From the NCBI GenBank assembly GCA_050115915.1, contig JASFPP010000114.1, forward strand, positions 1 to 12,379: DNA of 12,379 bases. Direction: 5' to 3'. This DNA is from WTAW01 sp050115915 (GTDB lineage: Bacteria > Acidobacteriota > Aminicenantia > Aminicenantales > Aminicenantaceae). Of this stretch, positions 7,518 through 12,379 are shown piece by piece. Made by a program: the position numbers and the translations under genes. How positions within the stretch are numbered: position 1 is the first letter of the stretch; the number at the start of each line of letters is the position of its first letter. The notes beneath the pieces were generated by a model, which saw nothing but the letters and a program-made list of their open reading frames with translations, ran no database searches and was not told the origin of the DNA.

Positions 7518-7547
7518 AAAAGGGAGGATCCAACGATCCTCCCTTTT
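7518..7547 (-). terminator. Terminator between convergent genes
   Basis: A perfect hairpin of AAAAGGGAGGATC and GATCCTCCCTTTT around a CAAC loop. The adjoining A run (7514-7521) becomes a T run on the minus strand, so it works best as the end of the mtrAB transcript. On the plus strand it has only four Ts and may partly stop the 18-heme gene. The rest of the 7386-7563 gap shows nothing recognisable. Confidence 0.92.
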
Positions 7548-7563
7548 GGGATTTGTCAGATGT

Positions 7564-8850
7564 CTAGAAATTCCACACGGCTGCCAAATAGGCCCCGAAA
7601 GAATTTCCTCCAGTATCGACAAAGAGATACTGAGCCATATCATCGTAGAGGTAATACGTGATAACCCCCTTAACGGACCAGTCTTTATTAATGGCATAAG
7701 AGGCGCCAATGTCAGAGACGATCTGTTTCATGCTCAGCTTCGAATATCCCACGGTTTCCGAGATGCCGTCAAAATCAAACGGACTCACGGGCACGGCAGG
7801 GATGAAATCCAACTGGTTGGTATCCAGCGTGATATCGGACATTTCTGCAAGGGAATTGTTGTAAACAAGGCTTCCAAAAAGAGAAAAATCTTCCGAAGCC
7901 GAGTAATTGAAGTTAACGAATGCAGTGTGTGTATCGATGTCGTAGGTCATCTGATCGGTGAGGGTTCCCGGGAAGCCTCCGATGATGCCGCCTCCGCATC
8001 CCTCGAGAACGGGGATGGCAAAGAGCGAATTCAGCTTCTCGCCATGGAAATAATAAGACCCCGTAATATCCAATCTAGCCATGGGGGCCCACCAGAGATT
8101 AAAGCCAGTGCTGAGTGTATCGTTCTCCCAGGTCGAGAAATTGAGCTTATCGTTCTTTTCGTTCCGATAACGAATATCTCCAGAGAGGGAAAATCTGTAG
8201 CTTGGATTCCAAGTGATCATTCCCTTTGCCTCCTGAAGATCAGTGGGGAGGCTGGTGAGATGCGCCTCTCTCGCTCTGTGAAAGACGTAGAACTGATTAC
8301 CAGAAAACGGATTGTCGACAGCAAAGTCCTGTACGAGCGGAGCCACACCCGCATAGAGGTTCGTGAAGGGGTTATCCGTGATTTTCACCACACCCTTTAG
8401 CACGAATTTCCACTCTTTTTTCGGCTTGTAATCGAAATAGCCCGTAAATGTGTGGGTGTTGGTCGTGGAGACCTCATAGTGATCGCGGTCGATTCGCACA
8501 TAGTCATAGTTCAGGCGCAATTTAGCCTTAAGGGAGAACCTGTACTTGAAGGCCGCGTCAAAATCCCAAGTTTTCCTGTTGAGGGCAGACAGCCTTTCCC
8601 AATCGGCGGAGCCGAAAGTCAGATAGGCTTCGGCAAAGGTTTTCCCCTTTTTTGGACCAGCCACGTCCACAGGCTCGACGGTATCGACAAACACAGAATC
8701 ATTCTTGATGCTGATCTGGCGAAAACGGGCATTGAAGAGACCTCTTTTTCCGATGCGTGCCGAAAATCCACCGGCAAACGAGTCGGAATCCGTTGTCAGG
8801 CTTGTGAAAGCATTCTTCACATTACTGTTGACATAATGGGCTGTTATCAC
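7564..8850 (-). CDS. mtrB: MtrB/PioB-family outer-membrane porin, C-terminal part (frameshifted)
   Basis: C-terminal ~60% of the porin that normally encloses an MtrA-type cytochrome in the outer membrane. The frame is open well upstream of the GTG at 8850 (to a TGA near 8934) and encodes a continuous conserved-looking stretch (THLIKANVALSDSSVITAHY), so the GTG is not a real start. The product is rich in alternating, aromatic-capped beta strands with long polar loops. It ends GAYLAAVWNF, with the C-terminal phenylalanine recognised by the BAM outer-membrane assembly machinery. It has no signal peptide of its own and could not be exported separately. Joined to the upstream part by a single-base correction it gives a 706-residue protein, close to Shewanella MtrB (about 700). 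Confidence 0.85.
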   Translation of the reverse strand: MITAHYVNSNVKNAFTSLTTDSDSFAGGFSARIGKRGLFNARFRQISIKNDSVFVDTVEPVDVAGPKKGKTFAEAYLTFGSADWERLSALNRKTWDFDAAFKYRFSLKAKLRLNYDYVRIDRDHYEVSTTNTHTFTGYFDYKPKKEWKFVLKGVVKITDNPFTNLYAGVAPLVQDFAVDNPFSGNQFYVFHRAREAHLTSLPTDLQEAKGMITWNPSYRFSLSGDIRYRNEKNDKLNFSTWENDTLSTGFNLWWAPMARLDITGSYYFHGEKLNSLFAIPVLEGCGGGIIGGFPGTLTDQMTYDIDTHTAFVNFNYSASEDFSLFGSLVYNNSLAEMSDITLDTNQLDFIPAVPVSPFDFDGISETVGYSKLSMKQIVSDIGASYAINKDWSVKGVITYYLYDDMAQYLFVDTGGNSFGAYLAAVWNF

Positions 8851-8854
8851 AGAG

Positions 8855-8935
8855 CTATCCGATAAAGCGACATTGGCCTTGATCAGATGGGTTTGCTTGT
8901 CTGTATCGGATACGGCTATCGAAGACAGGGATCAC
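8855..8935 (-). other. Frameshift interval in the mtrB-like gene
   Basis: The upstream frame ends at TAG (8855) and the downstream frame is closed by TGA near 8934, so the frame change must fall between them. Protein sense places it near 8889-8920, around a short AAACCC stretch on the minus strand. The total length 9685-7564 is 2122 bases, exactly one more than a multiple of three, consistent with one extra base. A mutation, an assembly or sequencing error, or a programmed shift would all look the same here. Confidence 0.8.
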
Positions 8936-9685
8936 TTTTTCAGGATGGAGCTTCAAAAGGTAAGTATGCGTGGGTGCCGCTTCATTCTCCCTGTATTGCC
9001 GCTTCGTATATGAATAATCCAAAACGGCTTTTCCAAGAGTTACATTACCCCCCAGTTGATAGTCCGTGTTGTTGTTACTGATCGGCCGTGATTTGGCTAC
9101 GACATGGCAGGAGGAGCATTTGCTCAGAGTTCGCGCCTGATATTCTCCACTCCTGTGCTCATTCCGGATGTTCGCATAAAACTTCAAAAAGGATGTGCCC
9201 GGAATAGTCAATCTGGATTTGCTGACGAATTCACTTCTCGTGATCTGATATTCATCTGTAGGATTGAAGTCTTCATGGAAGACGCCGGACCTCGCTTCGC
9301 TGGCCACATCGAGATTCTTCAAGGGGTCATGATCCAACCGGTGGAGCAGAGAAGTAAAGGAAAACTTTTGATCGAACACACGGCCTACGTTAAGTTCCGC
9401 TGAGTGGTTCTGATCTTTGGGATCAGCGTTGTAATAGGAATTGAGGTTAAAAAAGATCTTTTCACTCACGGCTGTTATATCGGCCTTAGCGATGGGACGA
9501 ACGCCGTCGCGCAGCGGCTCATATTCCCCCACTTTGGTCAGGTTTCCATCGTTGGAATGGATAGCTACTCCTGCTGTGACTTTGGCTTTAACTTCCGTCT
9601 TCTTCTCTTCGTTCTCTTGATCCTGACTCCAAAGAGGAATGGTCATTAGCGACAGACACAATAAAATTCCAAGTGCTTTTTTCAT
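8855..9685 (-). CDS. mtrB: MtrB/PioB-family outer-membrane porin, N-terminal part (frameshifted)
   Basis: N-terminal part of the outer-membrane beta-barrel partner of the decaheme protein upstream. It has a clear signal peptide (1 to about 20, MKKALGILLCLSLMTIPLWS), a charged linker, then strand-like segments. Residues 190-194 are CSSCH (nt 9104-9118), a heme-binding motif within the barrel protein; Shewanella MtrB has only an N-terminal CXXC pair. AAGGAG precedes the ATG by about 7 bases and the gene starts 13 bases after the mtrA-like stop, so the two are one operon. The frame ends prematurely at residue 276 with a non-homologous tail (about PSDQGQCRFIG), and the barrel continues in another frame. 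As written, only a truncated product would form. Confidence 0.85.
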   Translation of the reverse strand: MKKALGILLCLSLMTIPLWSQDQENEEKKTEVKAKVTAGVAIHSNDGNLTKVGEYEPLRDGVRPIAKADITAVSEKIFFNLNSYYNADPKDQNHSAELNVGRVFDQKFSFTSLLHRLDHDPLKNLDVASEARSGVFHEDFNPTDEYQITRSEFVSKSRLTIPGTSFLKFYANIRNEHRSGEYQARTLSKCSSCHVVAKSRPISNNNTDYQLGGNVTLGKAVLDYSYTKRQYRENEAAPTHTYLLKLHPEKVIPVFDSRIRYRQANPSDQGQCRFIG

Positions 9686-9698
9686 TGTTCCTCTCCTT

Positions 9699-10640
9699 CT
9701 ACCTTATCAATCCTTTGCCTTTGCCGGGAACGGTTTGGGCGGGATTATCCGTCCCATGGATCTGGAAATGGCACTGCGAACATTTGGTGAGATAAGCTCT
9801 TCGCCATCCCGCTGTTCCGTAAGGATTATCGGAATGGCCGCCAGCCGGAAGCGTTTTTGGATGTGTGAGTCCTTCACGCCCTGCATGAAAGTGCGACTCG
9901 TGGCATTGAAGGCAGAGAAAGGGTTCGTTCTGTTTGAGCAGATTGTTGGCCACTGTGCCGTGGGCATCATGGCAAATGGTGCAATCTTCGACAACCGGTG
10001 CATGTTCATAGATAAACGGCCCTTGCTTATCTGCATGGCAATTGAGGCAAAGGTCGTTAACTCTTTCGATCGTTTTCAAGTTTTTGACCAATGATCCGTG
10101 GTGCTGGTGGCAGCTGCTGCATTTCATCTTCCCCTCTCTAATGGGATGACGGGAAGGGAAATTCATTTTGGCTGTCACATCCTGGTGACAGTCCAGACAG
10201 AGCTTCGGATCTTCTTTGACGAGATCATTTCCTTCGTGAACAGAGTGACAGCTTGCACAGTCGACTTCACTGAGCGCGTGGTCGCTGAGATTCCAGTCTG
10301 TGGTCTGAAGAGCACGATGACATTTGAGACAAGCCTGCGAAGATGCATCGGCATCTGCGTTGGTAAAATTGAAGATTTTGCTGGGATCGCCTTCCTCGAT
10401 GTGGGCATCACCCGGTCCATGACAGGCTTCACATCCTTTCTGGATGCCGCTCAGTTCCCAATCAAGGATGCGGCTGTGGACATTCATTTTAGAAAGGGCA
10501 TGATCCTCGTGACACTCAAGACACGTTTCATTGCCCACTTTCTTAACAACATCCACATTTGGATTGTAGGCTAATCCCAGACAGGGGAGGCTGAGCAGGA
10601 AGCTGACTGCAATAACTGTAAAAATAAATCTTCGCGTCAT
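9699..10640 (-). CDS. mtrA: MtrA/DmsE-family decaheme cytochrome c
   Basis: Periplasmic decaheme cytochrome of 313 residues with a signal peptide (about 1-24). It carries exactly ten CXXCH motifs, starting at residues 40, 70, 104, 128, 148, 174, 198, 220, 243 and 287, with the near-regular spacing of the MtrA/PioA/DmsE family (MtrA about 333 residues). Members form a heme wire that enters an MtrB-type barrel and moves electrons across the outer membrane, outward in metal reducers and inward in iron oxidisers. The next gene is the matching porin, 13 bases downstream. AGGAGG lies four bases before the ATG. The gene is divergent from an ArsR-type regulator, and its promoter overlaps a perfect inverted repeat. 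No MtrC/OmcA-type extracellular decaheme cytochrome is adjacent in this window. Confidence 0.94.
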   Translation of the reverse strand: MTRRFIFTVIAVSFLLSLPCLGLAYNPNVDVVKKVGNETCLECHEDHALSKMNVHSRILDWELSGIQKGCEACHGPGDAHIEEGDPSKIFNFTNADADASSQACLKCHRALQTTDWNLSDHALSEVDCASCHSVHEGNDLVKEDPKLCLDCHQDVTAKMNFPSRHPIREGKMKCSSCHQHHGSLVKNLKTIERVNDLCLNCHADKQGPFIYEHAPVVEDCTICHDAHGTVANNLLKQNEPFLCLQCHESHFHAGREGLTHPKTLPAGGHSDNPYGTAGWRRAYLTKCSQCHFQIHGTDNPAQTVPGKGKGLIR

Positions 10641-10672
10641 GACTCCTCCTATATTATTTATTAATTTAGAAT

Positions 10673-10700
10673 ATTATAAAATAATTAAGAAATAAGTAAA
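10673..10700 (-). promoter_or_regulatory. Promoter of the mtrAB-like operon
   Basis: Read on the minus strand, TTTACT (10700-10695) and a perfect TATAAT (10678-10673) are 16 bp apart. Transcription would begin near 10666, leaving a ~25-base leader with the AGGAGG site. The -35 overlaps the inverted repeat at 10697-10721. Confidence 0.65.
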
Positions 10701-10721
10701 GAATTTTGTAAAAATTCTTTA
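10697..10721. promoter_or_regulatory. Perfect 11-bp inverted repeat, candidate ArsR-type operator
   Basis: The arms TAAAGAATTTT and AAAATTCTTTA are exact reverse complements separated by GTA. The site lies in the divergent control region, about 43 bases before the ArsR-family start, and covers part of the -35 of the mtrAB promoter. ArsR dimers bind AT-rich inverted repeats of this size in such places, so repression of mtrAB and autoregulation are inferred. Confidence 0.65.
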
Positions 10722-10763
10722 AATTTTTTAAAAAAATTGGTATATTGATTCTGGAGACTCAAA

Positions 10764-11087
10764 TTGGATAAACCTCTGCGCTACTATGAACTCCATGCAG
10801 AAGTATGCAAAACCTTCGGTCACCCCAAAAGACTTATGATTATTACGACTCTGCGGAAAAACGAACTCACGGTAACGGAGATCGCTGAGAAAACCAAAAT
10901 CGACATTTCCAATCTATCACAGCATTTGCACCTGTTGCGGGATAAAGGCATCGTCACCACTCGAAGAGAGGGCACAAAAATCTTCTATAAGCTTGCCCAC
11001 CCGAATATCGGAAAAGCTTTGGACCTCATGTCATCGTTTCTGGAGCAAAGGATCGCCAGATCACACGACCTGATAAAGGAGTCTTGA
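10764..11087 (+). CDS. ArsR/SmtB-family winged-helix transcriptional regulator
   Basis: A 107-residue DNA-binding protein, the usual ArsR size. The core runs from 'FGHPKRLMIITTL' (18-30) through the helix-turn-helix 'LTVTEIAEKTKIDISNLSQHL' segment (35-55), split here only by description, to the wing VTTRREGTKIFYKL (64-77). The metal-binding ELCVCDL motif of ArsR is replaced by ELTVTEI, and there is a single cysteine (Cys15). It therefore should not sense arsenic or metals through that site, nor form an intramolecular disulfide like BigR/SqrR-type members. The signal is unknown; a redox or respiratory cue fits the context. The start is TTG at 10764 with TGGAG 7 bases upstream. It is divergent from mtrAB and upstream of a tetraheme cytochrome on the same strand. 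Confidence 0.92.
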   Translation: MDKPLRYYELHAEVCKTFGHPKRLMIITTLRKNELTVTEIAEKTKIDISNLSQHLHLLRDKGIVTTRREGTKIFYKLAHPNIGKALDLMSSFLEQRIARSHDLIKES

Positions 11088-11093
11088 GTCGAT

Positions 11094-11122
11094 TTTACTT
11101 GAGAGCTAAAAATATATATAAT
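11094..11122 (+). promoter_or_regulatory. Promoter of the c554-like gene
   Basis: TTTACT (11094-11099) and TATAAT (11117-11122) are 17 bp apart, with the same -35 variant as the mtrAB promoter. A 13-bp palindrome, GCTGAA-A-TTCAGC (11123-11135), covers the expected start of transcription and could be an operator or a small 5' hairpin. Confidence 0.55.
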
Positions 11123-11178
11123 GCTGAAATTCAGCTTTTCTTCACAAGAAGACAAAGCATGTGAAAATAACTCTTATT

Positions 11179-11192
11179 AGGAGGATGGATTG
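11179..11192 (+). promoter_or_regulatory. Shine-Dalgarno site fixing a TTG start
   Basis: A full AGGAGG (11179-11184) stands five bases before TTG at 11190. The ATG at 11185 opens a frame that stops two codons later, so TTG is the initiator. Confidence 0.85.
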
Positions 11193-11699
11193 AAAAATAT
11201 CGCGCCGGTAATACTGATCTTGACGGTATGTTTGTTTTTTATCCACGCACACAGCCAGGATTTCACTTATGTGGGTGCCGCTAAGTGCAAAATGTGCCAT
11301 AAGAGCGAAAAACAGGGACAACAGTACCCACTTTGGGAAGCCAGGAAGCATTCGAAATCCTTTGCAGCCCTTTCAACCGATGAAGCGAAAGCCCTCGCTG
11401 CGGATGCACCCGATAATCCAAAATGCTTGAGTTGCCACAGCCCTCTCGCTGAAAAGGCCCCCGAGCTCAAAGAAGAGGGCGTCTCCTGCGAAGTGTGCCA
11501 TGGTCCAGGAAGTGCATACAAAAAGATGAGCATCATGAAGGACCATGCCGAAGCCGTAAAGAACGGTTTAAAAGAATACGATTCACCCGACTCTATGAAA
11601 GCTCAGTGCCTCTCCTGTCATGAAAACGCGCATGATAAGCCTTTCGATTTTGTCACTGCCTGGGAAAAAGTCAAACACCCAAAGCCGGTAGGAAACTGA
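11190..11699 (+). CDS. Tetraheme cytochrome c554-like protein
   Basis: A small periplasmic electron carrier of 169 residues with a signal peptide (about 1-22). Four CXXCH motifs start at residues 33, 79, 100 and 140. The opening 'FTYVGAAKCKMCHKSEKQG', the following 'W-A-KHSKSFAAL', and GVSCEVCHGPGS are hallmarks of the cytochrome c554 family, whose Nitrosomonas member accepts electrons from hydroxylamine oxidoreductase. It is shorter than Nitrosomonas c554 (about 235 residues), so partner and direction are open; linking it to the HAO-like enzyme in this window is inference. The gene has its own promoter candidate 102 bases after the ArsR-type gene and could also be read through from it. No terminator is recognised in the 107-base gap that follows. 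Confidence 0.9.
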   Translation: MKNIAPVILILTVCLFFIHAHSQDFTYVGAAKCKMCHKSEKQGQQYPLWEARKHSKSFAALSTDEAKALAADAPDNPKCLSCHSPLAEKAPELKEEGVSCEVCHGPGSAYKKMSIMKDHAEAVKNGLKEYDSPDSMKAQCLSCHENAHDKPFDFVTAWEKVKHPKPVGN

Positions 11700-11806
11700 T
11701 CCAGCAAACTCACTATTTCTCAATTATAAATTTTATCTTTCTAAAGGCTAATATATGCCGCTTGATCTGCGAAAGTGACTTCAATTTACGGTAAAAACAC
11801 ACTGAT

Positions 11807-12379
11807 ATGCCCGTAAAAAAAGCTTTCTTTGCAGCATTATTTCTTCTCCTTTTCTTCCCTTGTATCTCCCAATCTCAGAGCAATGAAGATTGCGAAACCT
11901 GTCATTCCGATCGTGAACTCACGACCGAAAGAAGGGGGCGCACGATCTCCCTCTATGTCGACTTTAAAAGATACGCCAACTCAGTCCATGGGGATTGTAT
12001 CGACTGCCACCAGGATGCAGAGGTCAAGGAATTCCCCCATCCAGAGCAACTGGAAAAGGTCAACTGCGGGATGTGTCATGATGTGGCCAATGAAGAATTT
12101 TACGCTGGCATCCACGGGAAAGCTCTAACCCGGGGAGCCCCTTATGCACCCACCTGCTCGGAATGTCATGGAGAGCACTATATTCTTCCCCCCAACGATG
12201 TCAGGTCACGCACCTATAAAATGAATATTCCCATTCTCTGTGGTAAATGCCACCGGGAAGGTGCGCCAGTTGCAAGGGTTTACAATATTTCCGAGCATGA
12301 CATTCTGACAAATTACTCTCAAAGCATCCATGGAGAAGGGCTTTTTAAGGGAGGATTGATCGTAACGGCCACATGCAAT
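11807..12379 (+). CDS. Multiheme cytochrome c, N-terminal part (runs off window)
   Basis: An uninterrupted frame from ATG at 11807 to the last base (191 codons, no stop), so the gene continues beyond the window. An in-frame TAA at 11792 makes this ATG the first usable start, although no good Shine-Dalgarno is seen. The product has a hydrophobic signal peptide (about 1-22), then CXXCH motifs at residues 29 (CETCH), 64 (CIDCH), 87 (CGMCH), 117 (CSECH) and 145 (CGKCH). The final codons, Thr-Cys-Asn, probably begin a sixth. Histidines precede several motifs (NSVHGDC, AGIHGKA, QSIHGEG). Similar N-terminal regions can be followed by a membrane cytochrome b domain, but the decisive part is outside, so the family is left open. 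It follows the c554-like gene on the same strand after 107 bases. Confidence 0.87.
   Translation, partial: MPVKKAFFAALFLLLFFPCISQSQSNEDCETCHSDRELTTERRGRTISLYVDFKRYANSVHGDCIDCHQDAEVKEFPHPEQLEKVNCGMCHDVANEEFYAGIHGKALTRGAPYAPTCSECHGEHYILPPNDVRSRTYKMNIPILCGKCHREGAPVARVYNISEHDILTNYSQSIHGEGLFKGGLIVTATCN

Noticed and set aside
7546..8400. A 284-codon open frame on the plus strand opposite the porin
   Set aside because: It is antisense to the mtrB-like gene, which has barrel features, a terminal Phe, an operon position and a downstream terminator on the minus strand. The plus-strand product looks like no known protein and begins inside the terminator stem.
9639..10574. Two open frames on the plus strand (151 and 158 codons)
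   Set aside because: They are antisense to the decaheme gene, whose ten regularly spaced CXXCH motifs and signal peptide establish the minus strand as coding.
10722..10738. AT-rich inverted repeat AATTTTTT-A-AAAAAATT next to the ArsR-type operator
   Set aside because: It is a simple A/T run in very AT-rich DNA and could arise by chance. The 11-bp repeat beside it has mixed sequence and better placement.
11123..11139. GCTGAAATTCAGC followed by TTTT as a terminator for the ArsR-type gene
   Set aside because: The usable stem is only 4-5 bp with four Ts, too weak, and it sits directly after a perfect TATAAT, so an operator or leader element is more likely.
1..12379. CRISPR arrays, tRNA or rRNA genes, insertion sequences
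   Set aside because: No regularly spaced direct repeats, cloverleaf-like segments, rRNA-like sequence, transposase-like proteins or terminal inverted repeats with target duplications were found on either strand.

Overview
The window is almost entirely a multiheme c-type cytochrome locus. I count about 50 complete CXXCH heme-binding motifs in 12.4 kb, plus one CX4CH motif and two motifs cut by the window edges. Signal peptides, a porin ending in phenylalanine, strong AGGAGG-type Shine-Dalgarno sites and TATAAT-type -10 boxes point to a Gram-negative (diderm) bacterium. It is probably an anaerobe that respires nitrogen oxides and/or extracellular acceptors such as metal oxides or partner cells. 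Moderate GC and three TTG starts would fit several phyla (Acidobacteriota/Aminicenantota-like or Calditrichota-like lineages are possible), but I cannot assign a taxon from sequence alone.

Layout. (1) 1-1478 (+): 3' part of a multiheme cytochrome with two copies of an EF-hand-containing module flanking its heme core, closed by a strong intrinsic terminator. (2) 1626-2870 (+): an octaheme hydroxylamine-oxidoreductase-family (HAO-like) cytochrome with its own promoter and a CRP/FNR-type palindrome. (3) 3090-5257 (+): resB and ccsA, overlapping by ATGA, the System II cytochrome c maturation machinery. (4) 5391-7385 (+): an 18-heme protein with a NapC/NrfH-type membrane head. (5) 7564-10640 (-): an mtrAB-like pair, a decaheme MtrA/DmsE cytochrome followed by an MtrB/PioB-type outer-membrane porin whose frame is broken near 8,890. 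A terminator sits between this pair and the 18-heme gene. (6) 10764-11087 (+): a small ArsR-family regulator, divergent from mtrA across an AT-rich region holding a perfect 11-bp inverted repeat. (7) 11190-11699 (+): a tetraheme cytochrome c554-like protein. (8) 11807 to the window end (+): the start of another multiheme cytochrome, missed by simple ORF calling because it runs off the edge.

How the parts could work together (inference). ResB/CcsA would supply heme-loading capacity. The NapC-headed 18-heme protein could take electrons from the quinol pool and carry them far into the periplasm. From there they could go to the HAO-like octaheme enzyme (hydroxylamine/nitrite chemistry, possibly with the c554-like carrier) or through MtrA/MtrB across the outer membrane, with the EF-hand cytochrome as a candidate outer partner. 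The ArsR-type protein is placed to control the mtrAB operon. The most notable items are the 18-heme NapC fusion with two repeated helical modules, a heme-binding motif inside the porin, the frameshift in that porin, and the ArsR-type operator overlapping the mtrA promoter.
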